Made by a program: the position numbers and the translations under genes. Positions 1 through 10,188 of a DNA stretch of 64,000 nt are shown in pieces. Below the pieces are notes generated by a model. The model did no database searches and was not told the origin of the DNA. It was given only the letters and a program-made list of their open reading frames with translations. The DNA comes from Ctenosaura bakeri (Eukaryota > Chordata > Lepidosauria > Squamata > Iguanidae), in NCBI GenBank assembly GCA_948474755.1, contig CAOLHI010001014.1, forward strand, positions 62,001 to 126,000, in the 5' to 3' direction. How positions within the stretch are numbered: position 1 is the stretch's first letter; each line of letters opens with the position of its first letter.

Positions 1-102
1 GGAGGGGCCTCAAAGGCGCCTTCCTAAACTGCAAGCCCTAGGATTCCATAAGATGTTGAAAGTGCAATGATAGCGCTGTAACAGTGTAGTGCAGAAATGG
101 CC
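1..102. mobile_element. Right half of a palindromic GGCC-ended MITE (cut by window edge)
   Basis: The sequence ends in GTAGTGCAGAAATGGCC and carries the motifs CTGCAAGCCC, GGATTCCATA and GATGTTGAAAGTG. These are the reverse complement of the left half seen in the complete copies at 12086, 59259 and 62661. The left half lies outside the window or is lost. It is a non-autonomous DNA transposon with no coding capacity. Confidence 0.75.
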
Positions 103-594
103 TTTATCTATATCCCACCCAAACAGTGGCCTTCAGGATAGAAAAACAGCAATCTTGCACAACAAAAATCTCTCTTCTACACACACAAAAATCTTCTACA
201 AAAAAGCCATGAATTTGTTGTGCAAGAATGCCGTTTTCTGGGCAAGATGTTTGTTGTGTAAGATAGCTAGGTTTTTTTATAGGGGAAAAAAAAACTATCT
301 GGCAACAGTGGCTGGAATTCGCAAGTATAATTACAAATATGTAACCTAGAATTAAGGACTGATTTGTGTTCACAATTCCTATGTGTTCAACAGAGGAAAG
401 GTAAGGAAAGTCCCTCAGTCCTGACATACTGGGCATCAGCTGCTTCAAGCAACAGGGGTCTGTTTTCCTGTTGATCAGGATGCAGCTGGCCAGTATTTCC
501 ACACACACACACCACAAGCATTCTTTGATATGATTGGGGGAACTTCTGGACTGAGGAACTTTTACAATTCCTACATATTCCTTACACTTTTGAA
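103..594. other. Unassigned sequence
   Basis: I see no gene and no recognised repeat. Both strands have short open frames (86 and 137 codons) with no recognisable domain. Confidence 0.5.
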
Positions 595-599
595 TACAT

Positions 600-735
600 A
601 CAGATCATATAGTTAACTATATATATAATCATATATATGGATTATATATATGGTTAATCATATATATGGTTAATCATATGTGTGTGTGTGTGTGTGTGTG
701 TGTGGATCATATAGTTCTATATATATTTAACTATA
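600..735. repeat. AT-rich and (TG)n simple repeat
   Basis: ATATAT-rich sequence holds a thrice-repeated GGTTAATCATATATAT-like unit, then about 12 TG dinucleotides at 679-703, then more TATATA. Confidence 0.9.
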
Positions 736-892
736 TATAGAGTCATGGCAGGACTCTTCTCTTGCAACAGCCAGGTGCATTTCTGCACAGAATAATTTCG
801 CGAAATTCTTCAGGATGTGTGAAAACTGGATAAGAACTGTGCAGATAGATAAATAGATGGATAGGATGAAATAGTGAATATCAACACTCCTA

Positions 893-927
893 ATGTGTGT
901 GTATGTGTATATATATGTGTGTGTGTT
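893..927. repeat. Interrupted (TG)n microsatellite
   Basis: GTGTGTGTATGTGTATATATATGTGTGTG-type alternating sequence. Confidence 0.85.
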
Positions 928-935
928 CATATCTA

Positions 936-2285
936 TATCTGTGCTCTAAATCAAGCATTCACAAAATGACTAAAATGGATCTCAGCGTATGACATGACCT
1001 ATAGTAACAGACAAGGTTAACAAAAGGGCAAACTGCCTCCAGAAATGCTGCAGAAAAGAATTGATGGCAAAAATTCTTGATTTAAAAATGATTCCAGATC
1101 CAGTATGATGGAGAGTAAAGCTGGGAAGTCTTGGAAACATTTACTTATAAGTCCTTACAGATAATGTTTCTCAAAATTAGAGTATTCCTCTGAGGTCTCT
1201 CGTATATATAGCCATCCAGAATTATTACTCCATTTGGTTGTTATTATTTGCAGGTTTATAAAGAAGTAAGAGGAAAAACTGGGTGAAGAAAAAAATCCAC
1301 TTACACTTGAAGAGTAAAACGGAGACTTAAAAAAAAAAGATGGGCTAGACACAAATCAAGTTAGCTACACTTATGCCCATTGAAATCAAAGTGAAAAGCT
1401 GTGATGCTTCTAGCCAATCAGCTCCTACCAAAGCTTGGCAAATTTACTTTTCTAGACTACAGCTCCCAGAATTCCTTAGCCAATACGAAATCCAGAATCC
1501 ACAAAAGTATCTTTCCAAACTCTGTCACCTAGCATCACTACTCAGAATATCTTATGCAACTCAGTAGGAGTGTGTGAGTGTGAGTATGGGGTGGGAATTA
1601 GGGTTTTAAAAAAAAGCAGACAGTGAAGACGTTCTCTATAATCCTGGTGGTGTAATACACTAGTCATTGCACTTTCTCCAGGGCTTACCACCAGCGAAAA
1701 GAAAAGGCAGACAACCTTTGCCTGCTATGAGCTGCCTGTTTTTCCAACATCATACTTCTTCTAGTGTGCTCACATTTTGTTTCCTCCTGCTGCCATCACC
1801 TAAGACAATGCAGGTCTGCCAGCACAGCACATCAACAGAGTTCTGACCAGTGACATCAGAAACACTGCTAAAGTCCATGAATGAACAAAAGTGGTTCTAC
1901 AATGAAAACTTCATCTCAAAGCACCCTTAAAATTAAACTTGAGTATCAAAATAGACTGACTTGGAGCCTGAGACCAGCCTCATTAGATTATAAGCCTGAG
2001 GGTGGGGAATTGTCAAATTAAACACAGTGGCTAGGATTGGGGCATAGGACCTCCACAAAAGTGGAATAAAACGCAAATATCAAAATGTATGTGGGGGGAA
2101 GGGGGCTGAGGAATGGGGGGGGACATGAGCACCCAGGATCCAAACCAGATCAGGGAAAGAAGAAGGAAAGGGGATGGTCAGCATGGTGGCCCTATACTTC
2201 CTCTCTCACACTCATCTCCTTCTTTGGGTGTGTGAGGGGCTTTGGGAGAAGGTTTGTGGTGCTGAGAAATCAGACTGTGAGCCAT
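936..2285. other. Unassigned sequence with a small MITE-like scrap
   Basis: No gene is recognised. Around 1455-1485 the words CTACAGCTCCCAGAATTCC resemble the palindromic hAT-like repeats found elsewhere in this window (for example 57927), so a fragment of one may lie there. The rest has no identifiable signature. Confidence 0.45.
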
Positions 2286-2289
2286 CCTT

Positions 2290-2730
2290 AGCTGGCCAGG
2301 CAGTGGCTGGTGTCATGGGATTCCAGGACCTAGACTCAGAGTCTGAAGGAGCAGAACCTGCTCTGGGTCTCCTGCGTCGCTCCCAGCAAATTTATGCCAA
2401 ACACCAATTAATCAGGCACCAGCTGCACTGACCCTGGAGCCTATAAGAACTGAGCCTTTCCCCTCTAGCCTTTGTCAGCAATCAACTGACCATTTCTCCT
2501 GTGCATGCTTCTGTTCGCTGCCCTTGCCTGTGTTTTTGCCTTTGACTTGTGTTTGTTTTCGCATGCCTCTGATTTATGGACATTGTTGGGACCCTTATTG
2601 CTTCTCATTTTCAAAGCTGTTTCCTTTCTTCAGTAAACTGACCACTTAAGTTAATGCTGAGTTTCTGACCTGTGTTTGTTATCAGTGTCTCCTTGCTGCC
2701 AGCCCAGCCTAAGCTAGGACAGCTAGCGGA
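2290..2730 (+). mobile_element. Possible LTR-retrotransposon remnant (LTR-like)
   Basis: A promoter-like CCTATAAGAAC at about 2440 is followed by pyrimidine-rich sequence and CAGTAAACTGACC near 2634, which could act as a degenerate polyadenylation region. Upstream, a short frame contains DLDSESEGAE and LLRRSQ, a style seen near the 3' end of Ty3/gypsy pol genes. No terminal TG...CA pair or target duplication was found, so the class and limits are tentative. Confidence 0.35.
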
Positions 2731-2751
2731 GCAGAAGAACGACCAGGAGGG

Positions 2752-2881
2752 TTTTTAAAAGGCTCCCAAGAGGGAAGGTTCCCCCAGAAAAAGAGCTCCT
2801 GAGGTGGGGGGCAGAGGTTGGAGAAACTCACAAATGATGAAATCCATGAAAGTTAAACCTGCAAAGGTGGAGGGCCAATTG
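2752..2881 (-). mobile_element. Tigger-like (pogo/mariner) MITE fragment
   Basis: The right edge, AACCTGCAAAGGTGGAGGGCC then AATTGTA, is the reverse complement of the terminal region of the complete copies at 4074, 8750 and 31938. Only one end is present. The AAGGTTCCCCCAGAAAAAGAG part matches, inverted, the internal stretch near 32020. Confidence 0.65.
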
Positions 2882-2884
2882 TAT

Positions 2885-2950
2885 TTGTAAGCCACTCTGG
2901 GGCCTTTTTTGGCTGAAGGAAGGGTAAAAATGCAATAAATAAATAAAGAC
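2885..2950 (+). repeat. L2-like LINE 3' tail
   Basis: GTAAGCCACTCTGGGGCC, then GCAATAAATAAATAAA, matches the tail type seen at 3520, 14115 and 38180 and, reversed, at 19190. It is a short 3' end with no coding sequence. Confidence 0.55.
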
Positions 2951-2965
2951 CACAACAGAAATGCA

Positions 2966-3126
2966 ATGTGCTGTTGTTGCTATCCTTATATGCCTTTAAG
3001 TCAGCTCTGTCTTATGGTAACCCTATCACAGATTTCTCTTGGCAAGGTTTATTCAGAGGAGGTTTGCCATTGCCTTCCTCTAAGATGGAAAGAGTTTCAC
3101 TTGGTCAATATCATCCAGTAGGTCCA
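2966..3126 (-). mobile_element. tRNA-derived SINE with ACA-type tail, 3' part
   Basis: GTTGTTGCTATCCTTATATGCC opens the copy. CTTGGCAAG, TTTATTCAGAGGAGG and TTTGCCATTGCCTTCCTC follow, the reverse complement of the body of the SINEs at 17869 and 22980. The 5' part is absent or too decayed to see. Confidence 0.75.
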
Positions 3127-3127
3127 G

Positions 3128-3510
3128 AGGTGGATCTAGGATGGGGCAACTGGGGTGCCTGCCCCAGGCACCAATGTCAGGGGGTGCAAAAGAGAGGAAT
3201 CCCCCACCTGTACCCCTGCCACTGTTTGCCCCACCCACTTCCCCCCGCCTTTCACTTGCCCACCTCCACCTGCCCCTCCCCCATCCACTCATCCCGCCCA
3301 CTTCCACTGCTCACCATGCTCACTTCCACATCTCACCCACTTCCACCTCTCTTCCCATGCTTCCATCCCCACCTCCGCTCACCCCTCTCCCACCCACTCC
3401 CACTTGCCCTGCTCACTTCCACCCACTGGCCGCCCCACCCCTGCCAGTCACTCTACCTCTCTGGGCACTGTTAACCCTCCGTCTGCCACCATCCACCACA
3501 CATCATAGCT
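3128..3510 (+). repeat. hAT-like CAG-ended repeat plus C-rich low-complexity tract
   Basis: CAGAGGTGGATCTAGGATGG and GCCCCAGGCACCAATGTCAG resemble the CAGT-ended elements at 17221 and 47108. A long CCCAC/CTTCCACC tract follows. Several proline-rich open frames cross it and are composition artefacts. The right end was not resolved. Confidence 0.5.
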
Positions 3511-3519
3511 TATGGTTTA

Positions 3520-3612
3520 TAAATACGTAATGTTCTTATGTTGTAAGTCACCTTGGGTCCTGCATCTGGAGAAAGGCAGGATATAAAATAAGACTAAAAA
3601 AAAAAAAAAACC
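3520..3612 (+). repeat. L2-like LINE 3' tail with poly(A)
   Basis: GTAAGTCACCTTGGGTCC and GAGAAAGGCAGGATATAAAA are followed by about 15 A residues. This is the tail type of an L2-like LINE whose coding part is seen at 13255 and 19175. Confidence 0.6.
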
Positions 3613-4071
3613 CTTAAAACTTGGATGCTGATATTCTACATCAGCTACTTGGTTATGTCAATGTGGCTAAGTGGTCTCCTGCCTCAACCACTCTCCCCCG
3701 CCCCCGTCCATCATTAGAGCCAGAGGTCCATTCAGCTGGCAAGGGAGGTACAAAGAGGAGGATGTTTCCACTCCCTCCCACCAGCAAGCATCAAGGATTT
3801 GAAACAGCAGTCTGGCAGCCTCATCTGCCAGCAGGAAGCAGTGGAATCCTCCTCCTCCTCCTTGCAGCCCAATCATCAGCTGAATGGACCTCCTTTGCCC
3901 AATCAGGCTGCTGGCTCTTAAGGTAGGCTGGAGTGGTATTTATGTACTCTCACAGTAAGACTACATACCTTACTGAATACAGAGCACCTATAGATCTCTA
4001 ACTCTACAATACTGAATGTCAGTCAATGTAATGAGCATGTAGGAATAATGTTTACATTTCTGTATAGCAAG
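3613..4071. other. Unassigned sequence with a spaced inverted repeat
   Basis: No gene is recognised. A perfect 16-bp inverted repeat lies at 3723-3738 (GAGGTCCATTCAGCTG) and 3877-3892. These could be inner ends of an unknown small transposon. Confidence 0.5.
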
Positions 4072-4073
4072 TA

Positions 4074-4635
4074 CAGTCCTCCCTCCACAATCACAGGTTT
4101 GACCTTTGTGAATTTGACTGTCTGTGAGGCATGTGCTTGCCTCCCCTTCCCATCCTCCTCTTCCTATTCCCTTGTATTCCTCACCTCAGACTTGCAAGCT
4201 TTGTGGTTAAAATGGAATTTTTTTTTCCCTTTTGGGTGAGCAAAGCCCCCTCACTGCTGGAGATGTGTCCTCTCTGCCACCTGGCTGCACATTCTGCTGT
4301 GCAATGGCTGCTAATTGGTCAGGTGTTCTCTTTGCTCCTACCCTTCCCCTCTGGGAGGGATCTCCTTTCTCAAGGTGGTGACTGGAAGTATCTCAAATGC
4401 CAGGACTCAGCACTCTGCTCTTTTCCATTTGAGGGGAAAGTACCAGTAAGGCCTTCACCTTGTCTTTTTTCTCTTCTGTCCCTCAAGAGTGCCAGGGCCA
4501 GTGGCAAGGGAATGGGAAGGGGGAGCTCCAGAGGGAAATTGGATGAGGATCACAGGGAGGGGGGAGTTATTTGCAGTTTTTCACTTTCACAAGGGTTATA
4601 CACCCCAAACCCTCATGAATGTGGAGGAGCCACTG
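4074..4635 (+). mobile_element. Tigger-like (pogo/mariner) non-autonomous element
   Basis: It starts CAGTCCTCCCTCCACAAT and ends GAATGTGGAGGAGCCACTG, an imperfect terminal inverted repeat. It is flanked by TA on both sides (4072-4073 and 4636-4637), the target duplication of Tc1/mariner elements. The internal sequence has no transposase. A 188-codon open frame inside has no recognisable domain and is probably fortuitous. Confidence 0.75.
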
Positions 4636-4637
4636 TA

Positions 4638-5601
4638 CCATTTTTAAGTTACAATTTCAATTACATTTTAGGGCATTTTAGAGGCTTTTCAAAGTGAATG
4701 TTCAAAATTGGCATATTCTTTCCAGTTCTAAATAATTGGGCTTACTTTTTAAAAAAAGAAGTAGTGGGAAAATGGGTAATACAATTAAGCAAACCAACAT
4801 CTTATTGAAAACTGACATTTATAGTTTAGGCTTTGTCATGTTTTACGCATTGCTTTTAAAAAGTAATTTCCTAGCCTCTTCCCACAAGGCACCCTTTCGA
4901 CATCAGTTCATGCAAGGTGGGGCAGTGACACCCAACTGTTCTTTTTGTAAATTGCTAGAATATCCAATGTAGGAGTTTCTCCTCTGTAATGCAGAGCAGG
5001 TTTTCTGTAGATGTTCAACACAACAGTGCAAAAAATCCAACCAGTCTTTCTCTGTTCTTACAACCATTGGCAAAAGCTGGGATGCCACACTGAAAGATTT
5101 CTCGCTCGTGTCCGCAAACCCAGCCTCACTTACTGGGGAGTCAAAGCCATGGACCTCACTGAGACTTACATCTGAGTAAACATGCTTAGGCTTGCTCTGA
5201 AGATGTGGACAGTCCAATGTTATCTCCATCATCCCCATTTTGAGATTGCAATCATTTCTTTCATCTTGGCTGCTTTCCCTCCTTGGTTTGATAACCCTAC
5301 CTTAGGGGGTGCTGAACCTATAGTGTGCCTCTTTGTTTCTTACTGATGAAGAAATTAAACTAATTTGAAAAATATGACAAACAATGCCGCAGTGCTCTCT
5401 TTCCATCTGGTACATTTTTGCGTGTAATTGCTTCACAGTTGTCCCTCCCCCGCCTCCATATTAAGTAAAAACAGAGTGTTTGGGGGGATGTGCAGCTGGA
5501 AGCATAAACAATCCACTGAAGTTTAGAGGTTGCTTTTTGTTTTATCTTTATTTTGTTTTGTTTCTTTGGAATAAATAATAGATCCTCTCCCCTCCCCAAA
5601 C

Positions 5602-5605
<4 letters not shown>
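4638..5605. other. Unassigned sequence
   Basis: No gene or recognised repeat. The 111-codon minus-strand frame at 4903-5238 has no familiar motif and no splice or promoter support that I can see. Confidence 0.45.

Positions 5606-5608
<3 letters not shown>

Positions 5609-5648
<40 letters not shown>
5609..5648. repeat. (GA)n microsatellite
   Basis: About twenty uninterrupted GA units. Confidence 0.97.
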
Positions 5649-5652
<4 letters not shown>

Positions 5653-6435
5653 CACAAAGTCTTCATAATTGCTTTTCAGGTCACCTGGACCCTTGGAGTG
5701 ACCAAATTATGCTGCAGGAGGGAAAAGAAACAAAGCTATGCTTCTTTTACACAACTTCTCTGAACACAGCATAATTTTAATCTGTATTCCAGAAACAAGG
5801 GCATATTTGTCCCACCTGAGGTGGACAAAAAAGGTAGATGGGGCTCATTTGATAGTGCACCTTCATTTCTTTCCTCCAACCAAGCTGCGACCACCTGCTT
5901 CTCCATGGGCTGAATTGCTCCCCCTTTCCTGTCCCATTAAGCAACAACAGCAGGGTCTCTTCCCAGGGCTTAACAGTTGCCAGGCTGTGGGAAGACATGG
6001 AACTGGGTTAATGCACATGCACAGGATGATAGCCAAAATATTTCAATTGGTTGATAGTCCACCTGTTTATGAAAAGATGTGATGATATGTTCCTGTGGTC
6101 TAATAAATAGAACCATATGATGGTCTTTCTTTCTTCTGTTCAAGAATTCAGCATGTGTCCAAATGACTAGAATAATGCAAAGGGGAGAATAGGGTCATGC
6201 TTTTTGGTGGTATTCTATCTGTCAAGTTTCCTTTGTTTGGCTCTGCTGTGGTCCATGTAGTCAATAGATGGGAGAAACAGAGTGTCTTCTTTTCTTGTTG
6301 TTCCCCTTTCCATGAGTCTAATCCAGATGGGGCAGAGCTTGGAAAGAACTTCTTTTAATGAACACCCTTTTCCCTATAACAAAGGCATCACTAAATTATA
6401 TTATGGCCAAGATCCTACATTGCTGCACTATAGCA
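5649..6435. other. Unassigned sequence
   Basis: No gene or recognised repeat. The CR1 element begins near 6440, but its exact 5' truncation point is not visible. Confidence 0.45.
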
Positions 6436-6519
6436 TAAATGTCCACCAACAGACCTCTTTTTATGATAGAATAACAAGTTTGATAGATCAAGGGAATGCT
6501 GTGGACATAGCATATCTTG

Positions 6520-6948
6520 GGCCATTTCTGCATTAGAGGGAGGAGTATTTCACTGCATTTTTACTCCAATGTCCTCCAGGTTCTATCGAAGAAACGCAGA
6601 GAAAATCATTCGTAGCTTCTGCATGTCAATTCCCCTGGAACTCTTATTCCCCTCCCTCAGTCCACTCTGCCAACACTGACTGGTCAATTTAATGCCCACC
6701 TCTGTGGTGTGAATCAATGTAGTGCTGCCGCATGTTGGAAAAAAACCACTGTGAATCGTTTTGGCTGATTTTCTTCGGAGTTTTTCCATTTTTACATTAC
6801 ACCAGTTTCACAACGATGTGAACCACTTTAAGAGCTAAACACGTGCAGAATGAACTACAACAGAATGACATCAAACTGGTTTGACGCACGGATGTATTTG
6901 AGACACAACGATGCCACAGCAATGTATCTTCCTTGTGTGGAAAGGGCC
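6520..6948. mobile_element. GGCC-ended transposon inserted in CR1
   Basis: It starts GGCCATTTCTGCATTAG and ends TTGTGTGGAAAGGGCC. TTG flanks both sides (6517-6519 and 6949-6951), a 3-bp target duplication, and the CR1 host sequence is continuous across the site. The interior is AT-rich and unlike the GC-rich members of this group. No coding capacity is seen. The 3-bp duplication and ends suggest PIF/Harbinger, which is an inference. Confidence 0.88.
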
Positions 6949-7540
6949 TTGATTTCAGTAAGGCCTTTGACGAAGTTCCCCATGACATTCTTGCAAAGAA
7001 ACTAGTAAAATGCAGGCAGGGCAGGGCTACCGTTAGGTGGATTTGTAACTGGTTGACCAATCAAACCCAAAGAGTGCTCACCAACAGCTGCTTTTCATCC
7101 TGGAGAGAAGTGACTAGTGGGGTGCCACAGGGTTCTGTCCTGGGCCCAGTGCTGTTCAATAGCTTCATCAATGACTTGGATGAAGGAGGGGAGGACATGC
7201 TGATCAAATTTTCAGATGACACCAAATTGGGAGGGGTTGCTAATACCCCAGAGGACAGGATCAAATTTCAAAATGACCTTGACAGATTGGAGAGCTGGGC
7301 CAAAGCTAACAATCTGAATTTCAACAGAGAGAAATGTAAGGTCCTACACTTAGGCAGAAAAAATGGAATATACAAATATAGGGTGGTGGACACGTGGCTG
7401 GAAAGGGATCTAGGAGCCTTGGTAGATCACAAGCTGAACATGAGTCAGCAGTGTGATGCGGCAGCCAAGGAAGTCAATGCAATTCTTGGTTGCCTCAATA
7501 GGAGTATGGTGTCTAGATCAAGGGAGGTAATAGTACTCTC
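6949..7540 (+). pseudogene. CR1 reverse transcriptase fragment
   Basis: The frame shows RT motif A as DFSKAFDEVPHDIL, motif B as GVPQGSVLGPVLFNSFINDL and motif C as FSDDTKLGG, where the paired aspartates are catalytic. Then comes NLNFNREKCKVLHLG, typical of CR1 just after the palm. The frame is open to about 7655, but the true CR1 sequence leaves it near 7540, where a frameshift moves the continuation to the frame at 7550. Upstream RT segments, the endonuclease domain and ORF1 are missing. The protein would have copied CR1 RNA at chromosomal targets. This copy is inactive. Confidence 0.92.
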
Positions 7541-7549
7541 TATTCTGCT

Positions 7550-7987
7550 TTGGTTAGACCTCATTTGGAATACTGTGTCCAATTCTGGGCACCTCAATTC
7601 AAGAAGGACACTGACAAGCTGGAGCGTCTCCAGAGGAAGGCGACCAAAAAGGTGAAGAGTCTGGAAACCATGCCCTACGAGGAGCGGCTTAGGGAGCTGA
7701 GTATGTTTAGTCCGCAGAAGAGGAGGTTAAGAGGGGACATGATAGCCATGTTTAAATATTTGAAGGGATGTCATGTCAAGGAGGGAGTGGGCTTGCTTTC
7801 TGCTGCTAGGACAAGGAGCAATGGATTCAAACTACAGGAAAAGAGATTCCACCTAAACCTCAGGAAGAACTTCCTGACAGTCAGAGCTGTCCAACAGTGG
7901 AAAATGCTGCCTCAGAGTGTGGTGGAATCTCCTTCCTTGGGGTGTTTTAAGCAGAGGCTGGATGGCCATCTGTTGGGAGTGCTTTGA
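7550..7987 (+). pseudogene. CR1 ORF2 C-terminal fragment (shifted frame)
   Basis: The frame reads [14 protein letters not shown], then [36 protein letters not shown] and YLKGC. This is the conserved C-terminal region of CR1 ORF2. It continues the RT fragment after a one-frame slip. The stop is followed at once by the short CR1 3' untranslated region. The same C-terminal words recur in the copies at 28265 and 43115. Confidence 0.9.
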
Positions 7988-8058
7988 TGTGGGTTCCTGC
8001 ATGACGAGGGGTTGGACTGGATGACCCCTGTGGTCTCTTCCAATTCTATGATTCTATG

Positions 8059-8747
8059 TCCTACTCTGTGTACTTTCATTCACTGCAATATAAAAAATAG
8101 TCCCACCATTAGCTAGATGCAACAGTTGGGCATTTCACCCCCCCTCAAAAAAATTAATTCTGCATGCATATCACAACTTATGCCTTCATATGTCACTACC
8201 AGCCTATGTTTTCAGCTGGATAACCATACCCTCCTTCCAGTGCAGATGTAAGTGTTAAAGTTACATGTAGGCTTCCTCCACTTATCTGAGAGATTAGAGA
8301 CTGGTGTGTTGTTTGAAAGTAGAAATGATCGAACAGTGGAACCCAGCTACTATAAGGAACATGAAAGACTTATGGAGGCTAGCTTGGGACCAACTGCATA
8401 CATGCACTGCTTATATAGTCTCTCAGCTGGCTTGATGCCTTTTCTCTCCCTCTGAGCTCACTTTGCCAGTAGCTCATGCACAATCCCAAATGAGCCTCCA
8501 TAAGAAAGAAGAACTGATGGAAGCCTTGTGTTCCAGTGCTTGCAATACAGACCATTAATTCAACCAGCGGTTCTGCTTTTTCTCTGGGTAAGACTTGGGA
8601 CCTCATACTCATGCATGCAATTCCAAGTGAACTTCTGTTGGCAAGAAGTATTGATGAAAGAGTGGATACCACATCAAATGAATGGAAATTGTCCTTAATT
8701 TGGAAGTCATCAGATAATGGGGTGTTGAAAGATGGGGGCTTTCAGTA
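8059..8747. other. Unassigned sequence
   Basis: No gene or recognised repeat between the CR1 tail and the Tigger-like element. Confidence 0.45.
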
Positions 8748-8749
8748 TA

Positions 8750-9076
8750 CAGTTAGCCTTCCACATTTGCAGGTTTCACTTTTGCAGATTTGATTATTCA
8801 CAGATTATTTGCTGTCACCTCTGCTGCCTCCCTATACCATTTTTAATAGGGACTGCAAGCCTCGTGAGAAACTACAAATGAGGCTAGTTAAGTCCCTATT
8901 AAAAATGGTGTGGCTTGTCCCTTCTGCCTCAAAGGAATCCATGGTGGGTTGAATATGTTGATCATACTTTTTGTGTGTGTTAAATATGGTTTGAGAGGGC
9001 CTAGATTTATTCATGGCTTTTCCACTTTCACGGGGGTCCTGTGCCCCTAACCCTAGTGAATGTGGAGGGATGACTG
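8750..9076 (+). mobile_element. Tigger-like (pogo/mariner) non-autonomous element
   Basis: The ends CAGTTAGCCTTCCACATTTG and GAATGTGGAGGGATGACTG form an imperfect inverted repeat. TA lies on each side (8748-8749 and 9077-9078). The subterminal sequence GCAGGTTTCACTTTTGCAG is shared with the copy at 31938. Confidence 0.8.
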
Positions 9077-9265
9077 TATAGTTATAGCAGTGTGGCCTCA
9101 TGAATGGTAGAGAAGGAATATGACACAGTTGAAATGGTGTTTCATGCACCTGGCTCATGTTGTGTTGTGGGTGCTGAGGCAATAATTAGGATAGGAGAAG
9201 ACTATATTTTACAGCACAGGCCAGTGACTTGTGGCATTCTATTTTTATTTTTTTTAAAGAACTAA

Positions 9266-10185
9266 GGCCATTTCCGCACAAGGCAAGGGAATCGCTCTGT
9301 GCCGGTACTTACAGGATCTTTCTGGACACAGACCAACGCGGGCTGTCCCTTAAGCCCTTCCACAGGGCTCCTCGTCTCATCCAGGGTGAATTGAAGAAGT
9401 GCGAGGTCTTAGATCCACAGTGCTCCGGCTTCCAAAATGGCAGATTCCGGTTGTTCGTGGGTCCTGACCAACCATGAAGCTCACCACGCCTAAAGCCTGC
9501 CCTCCGCAGATCGCAGATTGGTGCGAGCCTGCAAATCTGCACAAGGGAGCAGGTACACAATGGTGAGCTCCGAAAAATTAAAGAACGGTTTTCTACTGTT
9601 CTTTAAAAAGCGCACTGAAGGACCAGTTGGAGGCACTTTGGAGCAGACTGAGGTACAGATCTGAGGTAAGTAGTCTGGACCAAATGCCTTTTCACACCTT
9701 ACCTTTTCATGGAGATGGGGGGCAGCGCTCACGCGAGAAGCCTCAGCAGGAACGCTGCCACTTCCCTGCTGCTTCAGTTCTGCAGCAGCTTCCTGGTTGC
9801 ACAAGTGCCACATGAACGCCCCGCCCCTTCCTACTGCAGCACAACCTGGGAATTGCAGGCTAGTGCTGAGGCAGGAAGCGCGACCGGCCCAGCTCCCAAC
9901 GCACCACATGCAGTGTGCGCGGGCCCCAGGAGCATTGCACGACTGCGCACCATTTTCGGCTTTAAACCAAAAATGAAAGGTGCGTGCGCGTTCCACATCA
10001 GGCCCTTGAGAGTCGCATAAATGGGAGTGCATCATGCAGACCGCTCCTCACATTTATGCAACGCTCAAGGGGCCCTCTCGCTTTAGAAACGCCATGCAAA
10101 AAGGGCCCTAGTCTTCTCCAAGGTGCAGACGACCTCCGTGAGAGGACGCACTGTACCGTTTTAAGTCCCTCGTGCAGAAATGGCC
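9266..10185 (-). mobile_element. GGCC-ended transposon (class a), interrupted by another
   Basis: The ends are GGCCATTTCCGCACAAGG and CGTGCAGAAATGGCC. The flanks are TAA and TAT, a one-base mismatch to a 3-bp duplication. Read on the minus strand it aligns by eye with the element at 37016: GACCTCCG..GGAGGTC, then TCTGCACC, CTCAGTCTGCTCC and GTGCAGATTTGCAGGC. A second element occupies about 9684-10107. The 181-codon minus frame across this region is a product of the GC-rich composition. Confidence 0.75.
9684..10107 (-). mobile_element. GGCCC-ended transposon (class b) nested in class a
   Basis: Its left edge, GCCTTTTCACACCTTACC, matches the left edge of the element at 14246, and its right edge is GCCATGCAAAAAGGGCC. 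It holds the class-b internal stem-loop at 9951-9975 and the long subterminal hairpin at about 10009-10075. The target duplication is not clear. Confidence 0.7.
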
Positions 10186-10188
10186 TAT

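Larger units (their letters stand above)
6440..8058 (+). mobile_element. CR1 LINE, 5' truncated, split by a DNA transposon
   Basis: CR1 is a non-LTR retrotransposon that copies itself by target-primed reverse transcription. This copy runs from just before reverse-transcriptase motif A to the 3' tail, CCAATTCTATGATTCTATG. A 429-bp transposon occupies 6520-6948. Without it and one TTG, the reading frame passes directly from ...AVDIAYL into DFSKAFD. The coding part carries one frameshift near 7540, so the copy is dead. The 3' end is the typical TTGGACTGGATGACCCCTG type. The left limit is approximate because the 5' end is truncated. Confidence 0.92.

Noticed and set aside
2968..3530. Proline- and histidine-rich open frames of 117-168 codons
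   Set aside because: They come from a CCCAC/CTTCCACC low-complexity tract and a reversed SINE; three overlapping frames are open together.
4131..4697. 188-codon plus-strand open frame
   Set aside because: It lies within a Tigger-like non-autonomous element, shows no transposase motif and is not shared as a frame by the other copies.
9490..10035. 181-codon minus-strand open frame
   Set aside because: It spans the junction of two nested GC-rich transposons, so it cannot be an ancestral gene.
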